Positions 16,800 to 26,530 of a stretch of DNA of 34,634 nucleotides are shown one piece after another (position 1 is the first letter of the stretch; each line of letters starts with the position of its first letter). This DNA comes from Streptomyces avidinii (GTDB lineage: Bacteria; Actinomycetota; Actinomycetes; Streptomycetales; Streptomycetaceae): contig NZ_BMVL01000013.1 in assembly GCF_014650695.1 (NCBI RefSeq), positions 1 to 34,634 of the forward strand, read 5' to 3'. Under the pieces are notes generated by a model. The model was not told the origin of the DNA, ran no database searches, and saw only the letters and a list, made by a program, of their open reading frames with translations. The translations under genes and the position numbers were made by a program.

Positions 16800-19700
16800 A
16801 GGGGCTCCGGGTCGACCGCACGCACGGGGTCCTCGCTGCGCGTGCGGGCCGTGCCGTCCCACTCCCAGCGGGTGACCAGGACGGCGGCCACGTCGTCGAC
16901 GCGGGCGAGCTGGGCGATGGCGATGCCCGGCACCTGCGGATAGCAGGCCCACTCCCGCTCGCTGGTCATGACCACATCCAGGTCGAAGGCGTGCAGGAGC
17001 CCCAGGCACTTGGCACGCGAGTCGTCGTCCACACCCGCGAACGCCTCGTCCAGGGTCACCAGGCGTGGCGCGTACGGACTGCCCGCGCTCGCATAGTGCG
17101 AGGAGGCGGCGGCGAACAAGGGAACGGACACGGCCAGGACGCGTTCGCCTCCGGAGGCGGGTCCCGTGGCGGGCACCCACCGGCCGTGCTGCTGGCGCTC
17201 AACGGCGAACTCGTGCCAGGAGCGGTAGTCGAGGGCGGCGGTGAGGTGCTCCAGCCAGCTGCCCGCCGCATCCTCGGTCTGCTGGCGGGCGATCTGCGTC
17301 TGCAGGAACTCACCGACTGCGGCCCGGTCCTCGGCCGTCCAGGCATCCGCGGTCTGGAGCAGGCGGCCACGGGCCTGGGCAAGGCCGACCGGGGCCTTGC
17401 GGGAGGGCCGCCACACCAGGCGCAGCCTCATACCGGTGGAAGTGGGCCGTTCCTCCAGCTCGGCGTTCATGGCCAGCACCTGCCGCTCGGCGGCTGCGAT
17501 CAGCTCCTGGAGGGTGCCGGCCACCTCGGTGATGAGGTGGGTTTCCAGGATCTCACGCTCGTGTGCGGAGAGGATGCGGGTGAGTTCGCCGACCTCGACC
17601 GCCAGCGCCTCGGCGAGTTCGGGTACGGCTCGCTCACGGCCTTGGTAAATGACGTCGACGATCATCCCGTCCTCGACCATGCGGGCCGAGGCGGTGTTGC
17701 CGTGCCGCGACAGTGCGTCCTGGAGGGTTTTGAACTCCTCGCTCACACGCCGCTGTACACGTTCCCAGGCACCGTCCGAGTCGTCCGTCGTCGACAGCTC
17801 CGATTCGAGGGCACGGGCCAGGGCGATGGCCGGGGTGGGCACCCACGGGCCGTCGTCCGCGGCCGGTACGGCGAGATCGGGAAGTGCGACGGCGATCAGC
17901 CCTGTGGCAGTGAAGCGCTGGAGCGCGGCGATGGCCTCGGAGCGCGCCGCGGCGGCTTCGGTGACGGCCTTCTCCAGCTGTTCGATGCGGCCTTCGGCCC
18001 GGCTGGCCCGCCGGTCCGCCTCCGTGTGCTGGTCCCGGGAGCGCCGCTCGTCGGCGGCGCAGCTGCGGAGGGCTTCTGCGGTCTCCGCGAGCAGCCGCTC
18101 CAGCTCTGCCACGGCGGCGCCGACGGTCGAACGCAGCGTGGCCAGCCGCTCGTCCGCGGCCGCAGCCTCACGGGCGGCCTCCTCCGCGCGAACAGCGAGT
18201 TCGGCAGTCCGCTCCCCGGCCCGAACCGCCTCTTCACGTTCGTCGTCCGCCTGCCGGGACGCCTCGCTCCGCTCACGGAGTGCGGGCCAGAGTCCGGCCA
18301 GGACGACGCCGAGCTCGGCGAGGGCCTTCCGTACGGCGGCCAGTGCCGGCCGGTCCGGGGGCAGCCCCAGATCGGCTGAGGTCTCGTGCAGTTCGGCGGC
18401 GGCCGACTCTGCCCGCTCGGCTGCGGCCGTCACCTCGGCGGCCCGCTCGTCGCACCGGGTCCGCGCCCGGCGCATGGTGTCGGCGGCAGCCGCGGCGTCG
18501 GCGTGTGCCCGGATCAGGGGCGCGTCGTCGGGCACGGCGGCCAGCTCGGTGTCGAGCGTACGACGACGGGTCGCCAGAGCCTGCGCCTGCGCATCGGCGT
18601 CGGCCGACTCCTGCCGGAGGAGGGAGAGTTCAGCCTGCAGTGCTGCGATTCGGGTCCGCCTCGCGGCTTCCCGGGCGCCCTCTCCGATGTACTCGGCGGC
18701 GGGTTTGGCCCAACGGCCGGTGAGGACCCCGACGCGGTGGCGTCCGTCCAGCGCGACCCAGGTGCCGTCCGTGGCTCCGGTCCCCGACAGGCCGGCTCCC
18801 GGTGCATCGTCGGCCGATGCCGTGTCCCCGAAAGCCCCGCCGAGGCCGATCGCCTCCAGCAGCCGGGCCACCGCCTCCACTCCGACCCGTGCGGCCTGCG
18901 CGTCTCCGTGGTCCACGGCCGGACGCAGTACCTCGGCGAGCGACATCCCCTCGACCGGTCCGATGTTCGGTGCGAGGAGTACGTCGTGACCGTCTGCGGC
19001 GAGGGCCGCTCCGTCGGGGCGCACCCACGCGTCCAGCAGCCCGGACGCCTCCAGGGCCGCCTCCAGCCCGGCGCGGTCGTGGTCCGTGACCTCTTCCCGG
19101 AAGTCGATCAGCCGCCACAGCGGGGCACCGGGCGCCTGCTCTCGCAGGCCGGGGGTCCGCGTGTACGGGGCCTGCGGCCCGCGCCGACCGCCGGACTCCA
19201 GCCCGGCGAGTTCCTGTTCGGTATCGCGGGTCCGGGCGGCCAGTCCGGCCCGGTGGTGCGCTGATTGCGCCGCCTGGTCGGCGAGTACCGCTGCGGTGGC
19301 ACTGTGTGCTTCCGAGGCACGGCTGCGCGCCGGGTAGGGGCCGTCCTGGTGCCGGGTCCACTCCTGGAGCTCGTCCAGAAGTCCTGCGGGGTCGGCGTAC
19401 GCGAGCTCCCCGCACCGGCCCGCGTGCTCGCGTACGGCATCGACCAGAGCCCGTCCGGCGGACTGCGCCGTGTCCTCGGCCGTCTCCAGCGCCTCGGCGG
19501 CGTGCGCCAGCTCGGTCTCCGTCTCGTCGAGCCGGAGTACGGCGGCCCGGCGCCCGGCCGCCGCCGCCTCGGCCTGGTCGGCGAGCGCTTCCACATGCGT
19601 GAGGGTGCGGTGCCTGCGGTCGGTCGCTTCGGCCACCGCGGCCCGCAAGTCGGCAACCGCCTGTCCGTCGTCTCCGGGAAGGTTCAGCCGGGCTGCCGCA

Positions 19701-20950
19701 GCCGTCTCCCGGGCCCGGAGCAGCGTGTCCCCGGACAGCTCCCGGGCGACCCTGAGCCGGTTCTCCGCGGCACCGAGGCGGCCGAGCGCCTTGGTGTGCT
19801 GAATCGAGGCCTTCTCCCGGTCGTCGATCGCGCGGGCACAGTCGCCCTCCGCCCGGTCCAACGCCAGCGCGGATCGCTCCAGTTCACGGGCACTGCGCAT
19901 CTCCGGACCCTCGCGCAGGGCGGCGTCGGCCGCCTCCAGCCTCGCCCGGGTCTCGGTGAGGGCAGCGACGCGCTCCTCCGCGGCCGCCCGATCCTCCTCC
20001 GCCGCGGTCTTCCCGGCCTGCGCCTCGGCGAGGTCGCGCAGCAGCTGCTCGTACTTCGAGTGTTCGCTGCGCGGGAGGCGGGCGCGGCGGCGGGCGGCCG
20101 TGCGGGCGTAGCGCCGGTAGTGGTCGAGGAACACGGACGCCGCCCGTTCGGCGGCCCCGGCTGCCCGCAGCTCCTCCTTCTCCTCGTCCAGGGAGCGGAA
20201 GGCCTCGGCCACATCCGCGATGACGGCCTGGTCCATCGGCGGAAGGGCCTCGGTGAGGGCGCGGGAGAGGGCGGCCTCGTTGGGACGTTTGGACAGCTGG
20301 GGCTGGCGCAGCTGGATGAGCAGGTCCACGAGGGCTGCGTAGCGCTGCTCCCCGAGACCGAACAGCGCCTCGTCGACGGCCCGGCGGTAGGCCTTGGCCT
20401 GGTCGTAGACCATTCCCCGTTCGGCGACCGCCTCGATGAGCCGGTCCCGGGACAGGACGGTGCCGGTGGCGTCGAGCAGGCTCAGTGACCCGTCCGCGCG
20501 TACGTCGGCCGGGCCGTGGTCGATCCGCTGCCCGGTCACCGCCCACCAGTGCCGGGCGATGCCGCGCCCACTGACGGCCTTGAGTCCGCACAGGAGCGTA
20601 CGGAACTGCTCCTCTCCGCTCACCGCGTCGCGGCGGCCGAACTCCACCCAGGTGTAGCCGAGGCGTTCGGAGTGCGGGTGCTCGCCGCCGAGCAGGAGGT
20701 TCCATTCCATCCGCTTGCCGGCGTCCCCGTCCGGTTCCACTCGACGGGCGCTGAGGTCCCCGTCGAGGAGAAAGGGCAGGGTCAGGGCCAGCACCTTGGA
20801 CTTGCCGGTGCCGTTGTTCCCCCGGAGCAGCAGCCTGCCGTCGCGGAAGTGGAATTCCTCCACGTCGTAGTGGAAGAGGTCGACGAGACCGATCCGCAGG
20901 GGCTGCCAGCGGGGGCGCGCAGGGGCGGGGGGTGCGGGACGGGGGGTCAA
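16796..20950 (-). CDS. jetC: Wadjet SMC-like ATPase subunit JetC (TIGR02680 type)
   Basis: This 1384-residue protein has SMC/Rad50 layout: Walker A GNNGTGKS at residues 44-51, a long Ala/Glu/Arg-rich coiled coil of roughly 250-1050 with a probable hinge near the middle, the ABC signature ASGGE around S1266, and Walker B RLVTLDEAF with D1301/E1302. It starts at a TTG overlapping the jetB stop as TTGA, with AAAGG about 10 nt upstream. The family's role is ATP-driven loop extrusion on circular DNA, measuring plasmid topology before JetD cuts. All ATPase motifs look intact. Its companions are the preceding JetA and JetB proteins and the following JetD. Confidence 0.95.
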   Translation of the reverse strand: MTPRPAPPAPARPRWQPLRIGLVDLFHYDVEEFHFRDGRLLLRGNNGTGKSKVLALTLPFLLDGDLSARRVEPDGDAGKRMEWNLLLGGEHPHSERLGYTWVEFGRRDAVSGEEQFRTLLCGLKAVSGRGIARHWWAVTGQRIDHGPADVRADGSLSLLDATGTVLSRDRLIEAVAERGMVYDQAKAYRRAVDEALFGLGEQRYAALVDLLIQLRQPQLSKRPNEAALSRALTEALPPMDQAVIADVAEAFRSLDEEKEELRAAGAAERAASVFLDHYRRYARTAARRRARLPRSEHSKYEQLLRDLAEAQAGKTAAEEDRAAAEERVAALTETRARLEAADAALREGPEMRSARELERSALALDRAEGDCARAIDDREKASIQHTKALGRLGAAENRLRVARELSGDTLLRARETAAAARLNLPGDDGQAVADLRAAVAEATDRRHRTLTHVEALADQAEAAAAGRRAAVLRLDETETELAHAAEALETAEDTAQSAGRALVDAVREHAGRCGELAYADPAGLLDELQEWTRHQDGPYPARSRASEAHSATAAVLADQAAQSAHHRAGLAARTRDTEQELAGLESGGRRGPQAPYTRTPGLREQAPGAPLWRLIDFREEVTDHDRAGLEAALEASGLLDAWVRPDGAALAADGHDVLLAPNIGPVEGMSLAEVLRPAVDHGDAQAARVGVEAVARLLEAIGLGGAFGDTASADDAPGAGLSGTGATDGTWVALDGRHRVGVLTGRWAKPAAEYIGEGAREAARRTRIAALQAELSLLRQESADADAQAQALATRRRTLDTELAAVPDDAPLIRAHADAAAAADTMRRARTRCDERAAEVTAAAERAESAAAELHETSADLGLPPDRPALAAVRKALAELGVVLAGLWPALRERSEASRQADDEREEAVRAGERTAELAVRAEEAAREAAAADERLATLRSTVGAAVAELERLLAETAEALRSCAADERRSRDQHTEADRRASRAEGRIEQLEKAVTEAAAARSEAIAALQRFTATGLIAVALPDLAVPAADDGPWVPTPAIALARALESELSTTDDSDGAWERVQRRVSEEFKTLQDALSRHGNTASARMVEDGMIVDVIYQGRERAVPELAEALAVEVGELTRILSAHEREILETHLITEVAGTLQELIAAAERQVLAMNAELEERPTSTGMRLRLVWRPSRKAPVGLAQARGRLLQTADAWTAEDRAAVGEFLQTQIARQQTEDAAGSWLEHLTAALDYRSWHEFAVERQQHGRWVPATGPASGGERVLAVSVPLFAAASSHYASAGSPYAPRLVTLDEAFAGVDDDSRAKCLGLLHAFDLDVVMTSEREWACYPQVPGIAIAQLARVDDVAAVLVTRWEWDGTARTRSEDPVRAVDPEPL

Positions 20951-22194
20951 GGCCGGTACGCCTTTCGCTGCGCGGGCACCTGCGCGGTGCCGGCTGTACG
21001 GGGTTCGAGTACGACGGTCTCGCCGACCGCGTAGCGGGCGAGCGCCGGGCGCGGCACGACCCTGTCAGCAGTGCGGGCGACCAGGCCGAGAGCGGCCAGC
21101 CGGGCAATGGCCTGCTCGGCCAAGTCAGCCTCGGCCCCCGGCTCACGGGCCGATTTGGACCAGAATCCGCTGTGCTCCGCCGCCAGTTCGACCACGCGGC
21201 GCTCAAGATCGGTCATGGGGACGACCACGCCGCCGACCGCCGTGAGGTACTCGGCGAGCAGGAGGGTGACGTGGCCGCGGGTACCTGATTCCGGCATGCG
21301 GACGTCGGTGAGGTCGTCCTCGGGGTCGACCATGGCGATGCCTTCGGCCCGCACTTCGGCGACCAGTCCGGTCAGTTCGTTGATGCGGGCGGTGAGGAAG
21401 CCGCGCTGGCGCGTGAGGTAGCCGAGTTCGGCGTCGGTCAGCTCGTCGTAGTAGAGGACGGGGTCGTCGAGCAGCCGCCGGGTCAGCGAGCGGCGCATGG
21501 CGCGGAAGCGCAGTTCGTCGCTGTCGAGGGCCGTTTCCGCGGCGAGCTCGGTGAGCCGGGCATCCAGCGTTTCGGCCCGGACGGTGGAGGGTCCCCGGCG
21601 GGTGGCGAGCAGACCTGCGAGAACCCGCCGTTCGACGTCGTACAGGACGTCGCCGGCTCCACTGACGTACGCGTCCTCGTCTCCGGCGACGCGCCGCAGG
21701 ACTCCGAGGTGGAGCAGGAGCCGTACGACGGCGGCCAGGTCGAGCCGCTCGTCACGGCGGTCCAGCGTGAACTGGATGCCCGCCGCGGCCAGCCGGGGGT
21801 CCTTGGCATCCAGCATGATCTGGTCGGCGAGGCGGCCCAGCGCGATCTGTGCTTCGCCGCGTTCGAGGGCGGCGAGGGCGAGGCAGAGCAGGACGTACCG
21901 ACGGCGGCTGAAGGGGACGGCGCTACGGGTGACCTCGCGCGCCGGGTGCGTGGCGTCGTCCGGCACACCGGGGATCTTGCCCAGTCGGGCGGTCTCGGCA
22001 TCCACCTGGAGGGACCAGCCGGTGTTTCGGTCGAACCAGTCGCGCAGCTCGGAGGCGTGCCGCCGGACGAGGCGGAACTCGTCGGCGTACGCGCCGTGTG
22101 CGAGCAGCAGGGGCTGCTTCAGGAGGGCACGGGCGGCCTTGCGCCGCTCGGCGGCGTGCTGCCCGTCGAGTACTTCGGCGAGCGGGGTCGTCAT
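20947..22194 (-). CDS. jetB: Wadjet subunit JetB (TIGR02678/DUF2398 type)
   Basis: This 415-residue protein starts at an ATG at 22194 that overlaps the jetA stop as ATGA. A much longer open frame running to 22968 lies inside jetA and is rejected. I recognise the family mainly from order and general character: an Arg-rich N-terminus, a long helical body, and a C-terminal winged-helix-like region. In condensin terms it is the MukE/ScpB-like kite subunit that joins the kleisin JetA to the JetC heads. No catalytic motif is expected or seen. The tail overlaps the JetC start, so production should be coupled. Confidence 0.9.
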   Translation of the reverse strand: MTTPLAEVLDGQHAAERRKAARALLKQPLLLAHGAYADEFRLVRRHASELRDWFDRNTGWSLQVDAETARLGKIPGVPDDATHPAREVTRSAVPFSRRRYVLLCLALAALERGEAQIALGRLADQIMLDAKDPRLAAAGIQFTLDRRDERLDLAAVVRLLLHLGVLRRVAGDEDAYVSGAGDVLYDVERRVLAGLLATRRGPSTVRAETLDARLTELAAETALDSDELRFRAMRRSLTRRLLDDPVLYYDELTDAELGYLTRQRGFLTARINELTGLVAEVRAEGIAMVDPEDDLTDVRMPESGTRGHVTLLLAEYLTAVGGVVVPMTDLERRVVELAAEHSGFWSKSAREPGAEADLAEQAIARLAALGLVARTADRVVPRPALARYAVGETVVLEPRTAGTAQVPAQRKAYRP

Positions 22195-23762
22195 CACGCC
22201 TCGCTCCCTCCTGTTCTTTCGGTGAGGTCGACGATCTCGATGGTGTGGTCCGGGCCGCGGAAGGTCCCGTCCGGTGTGCGGACCTCGGCGATGGACCCGT
22301 CGGTCGGTGCCGTGAGCCGGATCTCCATGGAGCCGTCGCCGCTGGTGGCCGCGGTGTGCGTCATACCGGGCCGCCAGGTGGCCAGCGCGTCGCCGAGGAG
22401 CTGCAGGAAGAGCCGGAAGCTGAGGGGGTCGAGCTCGCCGAGTCCGGACAGTGTGGTGATGCCGTGCGTAACGAGCCGGGCCCGGGCGGCCGCTGTCTCG
22501 GCGGCCTGCTTGGCGGCCGTCTCGGCGAGCAGTCGGCGCGCTTCCTGCCGGTCCTCTACCTTGCGGGGTTTGCCGCGCCGCTCGTAGCTTCCCGTGCGGC
22601 GCAGCTGCGGGCTGATCCGCAGCGGCGCGGCATCGGCCCATGCGGTTCCCGCGGGCTCGGGACGGGCGTGGCGGGCGGCCAGCGTCTCCGCATCCACGGT
22701 CAGGTGCCGGGCCGGGTACAGCCCGAAGGCGGTGCGCCACAGCCGGTGCCGGGCGTCGTCGTCGGGTGCTTCGGCGAACCAGCGCGCAAGGGTACGGAAG
22801 TCGGCGGAGCGGTCCGAACGCCCTGCACGCCGCTCGTTCAGCGACCGTACGACGGCCAGCAGCTGCGGGATCGCGCCCAGTGCCCGGCCGCGCAGCAGCC
22901 GGGCCTGCGACTCCCGGCCGTCCCGGCTGAGGAACCAGGACGCCAGCCCCGCCCACCGGCCGGCCCACCGCTCGTACGCGGCCTGCCCCGCGTACGCCGC
23001 CTCCTGCGGGGTCGCGTCCGCCGCCTCACGGGCGGCCGCGGCCCGCAACAGCCGCTCGATGCTCCCGCCCTCCTCCAACTCCAGGATCAGCCGGGCGATC
23101 CGCCCGCCGAGGGTGATCAGGTCCTGGATGAACCGCTCCAGGTACTGGATGAGCTGGTCCTTGTAGGCGAGGAAGACCTCCTCCCCCACGTCGTGAAGGT
23201 CGATGGTCCGCTGGAGCGAACCCATGAAGGCCCGTGCGTTGTCGGCGAGCGCACCGAAACGGCTCGCGAGCCCGTCCAGCGCCAGATGCGTCTTGGCCGG
23301 ATCAGGCTCCTCCTCGGCCGTCAGCACGAGCAGGGCCCGCAGCTGCGTCACGATGTCGTGCAGCGCGACGGCCTGCAGCGCGCCCCGCCGCCCGAGCGCC
23401 TCGTCGTACGCGGACAGAGCCTCCTCCGCCGCCTCGCCCTCCCGCGTGAGCTGGTAGATGAACCGCTTGCGGTAGAAATCCTCGACGGCGGTGACCCGCC
23501 CGGTGTCCGGGTCAGCGCGCAGGTTCCCCCACCCCACCAGGCTGTCGAGCGCCTTGACCACGGCGTCGAGCTCCGTCGGCCGGACCCCGGAGGCCAGCCC
23601 CGCGTACACGTCCTCTGGCCGCAGATGCACGGCGAACCGCTCTTTGGCGACGAGGAAGGCCCGCATCACCGCCCGGTAGAGCAGCACGTTCGGAGCAGTG
23701 AGATGCGCGAAAGGCCCGTACCCGTCGGGCGTACCCTCCGCCTGCGGAGAAGTCATGTCCAT
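22194..23762 (-). CDS. jetA: Wadjet kleisin-like subunit JetA (TIGR02677/DUF2397 type)
   Basis: I chose the ATG at 23762 (522 residues, MDMTSPQ), which has a perfect AGGAGG about 10 nt upstream; the ATG at 23756 is an alternative. The sequence near residues 15-60 (FAHLTAPNVLLYRAVMRAF and following) is the characteristic opening of the TIGR02677 family, followed by helical segments and a Glu/Arg-rich C-terminal part. JetA is the kleisin/MukF-like subunit bridging the JetC dimer. It is the first gene of the Wadjet operon, 97 bp after the DrmC stop. I did not find catalytic motifs and none are known for this subunit. Confidence 0.9.
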   Translation of the reverse strand: MDMTSPQAEGTPDGYGPFAHLTAPNVLLYRAVMRAFLVAKERFAVHLRPEDVYAGLASGVRPTELDAVVKALDSLVGWGNLRADPDTGRVTAVEDFYRKRFIYQLTREGEAAEEALSAYDEALGRRGALQAVALHDIVTQLRALLVLTAEEEPDPAKTHLALDGLASRFGALADNARAFMGSLQRTIDLHDVGEEVFLAYKDQLIQYLERFIQDLITLGGRIARLILELEEGGSIERLLRAAAAREAADATPQEAAYAGQAAYERWAGRWAGLASWFLSRDGRESQARLLRGRALGAIPQLLAVVRSLNERRAGRSDRSADFRTLARWFAEAPDDDARHRLWRTAFGLYPARHLTVDAETLAARHARPEPAGTAWADAAPLRISPQLRRTGSYERRGKPRKVEDRQEARRLLAETAAKQAAETAAARARLVTHGITTLSGLGELDPLSFRLFLQLLGDALATWRPGMTHTAATSGDGSMEIRLTAPTDGSIAEVRTPDGTFRGPDHTIEIVDLTERTGGSEA

Positions 23763-23815
23763 TGCTCGCCATCCTCCTGGAGGGCGGTCCATGATCGGCA
23801 GGGACTTGAGTACTT

Positions 23816-23833
23816 GGCCGATTCACATCGGTC
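23816..23833 (-). terminator. Hairpin in the drmC-jetA gap
   Basis: GGCCGAT (23816-23822) pairs with ATCGGTC (23827-23833) around a TCAC loop, with one G-T wobble. A wider GGGAC (23801-23805)/GTCCC (23831-23835) pairing could compete. In the 97-bp gap between the DISARM and Wadjet genes it could be a weak terminator or attenuator, or an operator for a jetA promoter. Confidence 0.35.
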
Positions 23834-23859
23834 CCTTTCGGGTCCGGCCGCAGGCGACG

Positions 23860-24621
23860 TCACCAGAAACGCTGGAGGACGCCCGTGCGCTGGAGCTCCG
23901 ACACGTGTTCGGCGGCCCGCGCCGGCGCGGAGCCCCCTCTGATGAGTGTTCCGGCCTCGATGTTGCGGTCCACTCCGGATTGCGTGAAGTTGGCGCTGGT
24001 GGTCAGCAGCGTCTGTCGGTCGGCCACGGCCAGCTTCGCGTGCGCCTTGGCCCCGAGCTCCGCCCTCTTGTCCAGGGGCCAGTGCCACAGGCGCGCTCCC
24101 GGAACATCGGTGAACGCGCTCGCCGGCTCGTCCCCGGAAAGGGCGCTGCCCGCGCCCTGCAGCGTCTCGACGACGATGTCCAGGCCGACGCCCCGGGCCG
24201 CGGCATCCTGCAACACCGCCGTCAGAGGCGGGTACCGCCGTGCCGAATAGGTCATCAGGATCAGCTCGGTCCGTGCCTCGGCGATCAGCCCCAGGAGCAC
24301 CCGGTCCGTGGACCGTACGGGCACCCGGTGGGAGGAGGGGCCGCTCCACACCAGGGAGACCTCTTGTTCCCGGTCGCGCTGCGCGTAGCCGGCGGCCAGC
24401 CCGTGCAGGCAGGCCGCCGCTTCCGCCCGGGACAGGCCGTCCGCGTCCATCGCATCGAGCACGGCAGCCGCGGCCTCCGTGTAGGTGGAGGCCGACCGGA
24501 CCGTGAGCAGCGTGGCGCGGGGCTGTCCGGCCGCTATGCCGTCGGCCAGTGCGCCCAGCGCGAGGACTCCTGCGGCCGCCTCTGCCTCCGCGGCGGCCTT
24601 GAGCAGCCGTGCCCATCTCAC
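23860..24621 (-). CDS. drmC: DISARM phospholipase-D-like protein DrmC
   Basis: This 253-residue protein starts at a GTG that overlaps the drmB stop as GTGA. It has one HKD motif, HAKLAVAD with H194, K196 and D201, followed by TTSANFTQSG, as in PLD-family nucleases. A single HKD per chain implies a dimeric active site. The N-terminal 90 residues are Ala-rich helical. DrmC is the third gene of the DISARM core. Published work on class 2 DISARM found DrmC partly dispensable for protection, which I recall as general knowledge. The catalytic residues look intact. Confidence 0.92.
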   Translation of the reverse strand: MRWARLLKAAAEAEAAAGVLALGALADGIAAGQPRATLLTVRSASTYTEAAAAVLDAMDADGLSRAEAAACLHGLAAGYAQRDREQEVSLVWSGPSSHRVPVRSTDRVLLGLIAEARTELILMTYSARRYPPLTAVLQDAAARGVGLDIVVETLQGAGSALSGDEPASAFTDVPGARLWHWPLDKRAELGAKAHAKLAVADRQTLLTTSANFTQSGVDRNIEAGTLIRGGSAPARAAEHVSELQRTGVLQRFW

Positions 24622-26528
24622 TTCAGGCCCTGGAGGAGCACGAGGTCCGGGTCGTCGATGGGGACTATGAACCGTCGGTCCAGGAAGCGGTTGCCGCGCT
24701 CACAGGTCGTCTCCGACACGAACAGGCATACGTGGCATGCGGCGCCGTGCAGGAAGTCCTCGTGCGGAGGCCGAGGCAGCCGGTCCGCGCACAGCGGGTC
24801 GGAGGAGCACCGCTCGGCATCGTGGAGGGCGCGCCGGACCACCCTGCTGAACTTCTCCGGTTCGGCCAGGGCCACCAGGCCGCCCAGGGTCCCTTCGGCG
24901 TCGGGGACCGCGGTGTAGATCAGGATGCCGGTACGCCGGTCGTCCTCGCGGCCGGCGTAGATCCGCTCGGAGAGGCTCGCCGAGGAGTAGCCGCATTCCA
25001 GCGAGATGGCCCGGATCAGCAGGTGCGACAGCGTGTGGAGCGCGATGTACCGGGCTCCGGGCCAGCCGCGCAGCGGGTCGTCGGTGTCCTCGACGCGGCC
25101 CGAGTAGCGGTTGCGGCGGAATTCGACGTAGGCGTCCCGGTGCGCCGCGAGCGCCTCGGTGCCGGCCACCCGCTGTTCCCAGTCGGCCATCAGCTCGTCC
25201 GAGACCCGCAGGAAAATGCCCTCGCCACGCACCTCGCTGGCCGGCACCCAGGCGGGGACGCGGCTGCGGGAGAGGGGTGCGCGGGCCACCAGGGTGGGGT
25301 CTTCGGGGTCCGGGGCGTCGAGCCGGGTGAAACCGATCAGCGCCCTCACCTCCCGCAGCCGCTCCGCCTGGACGACGTGGGAGAACACCCCGTCGAGGGC
25401 CGGCGGCACCGGGACGTCGCGCAGCGCGAAGTCCTCGCTCGGTTCCGGAAGCTGCGGACTGGTGAAGATCTCCCATTCGGGCGTGAGCAGGTCCGGGTAC
25501 GAGGCGGCCTCCGAGGACTGGGGCTCCGCGGCCGCGGCCCGGTGCGCCTCGATGGCTTCGAACACTTCGGACTGGCTCCACTGGTGCAGCGGCTTGAACT
25601 GCGGAATCTCCCAGATCATGTCGAGGGACTCCTGCGACTTCGCCTTCTGCAGGTGCTCCCAGAGCTGTTCCACCTTGCCCTGCAGGGCGCTGCCGCTGGT
25701 CGGCGGCACCGCCAGGACGCTGAGCGTCTGTGCGAACCACTGGTTCGAGGCGCCGATGACGAGCGGCTTGGGACGCTGCTTGCAGCCTGCCGGGTCGAAG
25801 GTCGCCAGGTGGGGGTGGCGGCCCCGGCAGTGCGGCAGGGTGATCTCGCCGCGCTGTCCCATGGCGTCGCGGATGTTGCGCTCGCTGCTGCAGTTCACGC
25901 AGCGCACCTTCACGTTGGCCGCCTGGTTGCCGCCGTGGTCGAGCATCTCCAGCCGCGGGTGGCTGGCCTCGGCGCACTCCCCGCCGCGGTGGACGAACGA
26001 GGCGTACGGGAAGTCGTCCAGGTGCCCGGCCTGGCAGACCAGGACGAAGCGCGCCGCGACGGCGAGCGGGCGCTTGCCCTTGCGCTTGGCGGTGCAGTTG
26101 TCGTGGAAGAAGCGCGCCTGGTCGGGACGCCGGGGCTTGGCGTTCTCGAACTTGAAGATCTTCGAGTCGAGGCCGCCGAGGGCGTTGCAGGCGGTACAGC
26201 GCAGCCACTGGGGGAAGGGCAGGACCGGGACGCCGACGCGGGACGCGGGCCCGGTGGGGTCGTTGTCCGTGCCGTCCATCCAGGGTGCCGGCTGCAACTG
26301 GGTGACCTGGGCGCCGTACGGGTCGCCTATCAGGCCGTTGACGGCCCGCAGCAGCCGCGGCTCCTTCAGGTCCGCCCACTCGAACGCGTCGTACTGCCAG
26401 TCGTCGATGCCCCGCACCAGGACGGCGAAGTTGGGAAGGTCGACCAGGGCGCCCACACCGCCCGTGTACATCAGGTGGCTGGGGCGTACGGATCCGACCC
26501 GGCGCCGGTGCTGTGTCTTGTCCGTCAT
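24618..26528 (-). CDS. drmB: DISARM DUF1998 protein DrmB
   Basis: I chose the ATG at 26528 (636 residues) because AAGG lies 7 nt upstream; a TTG at 26534 overlapping the DrmA stop is the alternative. It has several Cys pairs likely to bind zinc: RCTACN near 109, RCVNC near 209, and HGAACHVC near 597. The DUF1998 region includes ALHTLSHLLIRA and ECGYSSASLSERIY (about 480-520) and ILIYTA (about 540). DrmB forms a complex with the DrmA helicase, and together they bind and move along DNA. The gene follows drmA by 2 bp, and its end overlaps drmC. No interruption is seen. Confidence 0.94.
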   Translation of the reverse strand: MTDKTQHRRRVGSVRPSHLMYTGGVGALVDLPNFAVLVRGIDDWQYDAFEWADLKEPRLLRAVNGLIGDPYGAQVTQLQPAPWMDGTDNDPTGPASRVGVPVLPFPQWLRCTACNALGGLDSKIFKFENAKPRRPDQARFFHDNCTAKRKGKRPLAVAARFVLVCQAGHLDDFPYASFVHRGGECAEASHPRLEMLDHGGNQAANVKVRCVNCSSERNIRDAMGQRGEITLPHCRGRHPHLATFDPAGCKQRPKPLVIGASNQWFAQTLSVLAVPPTSGSALQGKVEQLWEHLQKAKSQESLDMIWEIPQFKPLHQWSQSEVFEAIEAHRAAAAEPQSSEAASYPDLLTPEWEIFTSPQLPEPSEDFALRDVPVPPALDGVFSHVVQAERLREVRALIGFTRLDAPDPEDPTLVARAPLSRSRVPAWVPASEVRGEGIFLRVSDELMADWEQRVAGTEALAAHRDAYVEFRRNRYSGRVEDTDDPLRGWPGARYIALHTLSHLLIRAISLECGYSSASLSERIYAGREDDRRTGILIYTAVPDAEGTLGGLVALAEPEKFSRVVRRALHDAERCSSDPLCADRLPRPPHEDFLHGAACHVCLFVSETTCERGNRFLDRRFIVPIDDPDLVLLQGLK

Positions 26529-26530
26529 GC

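Noticed and set aside
16800..17180. N-terminal extension of jetD
   Set aside because: Overlaps the jetC ATPase C-terminus including Walker B; the GTGA-overlapping start is more plausible.
22195..22968. N-terminal extension of jetB by about 258 residues
   Set aside because: It lies wholly inside jetA and is Arg/Pro-rich; the ATG at 22194 gives an ATGA overlap and the expected protein size.
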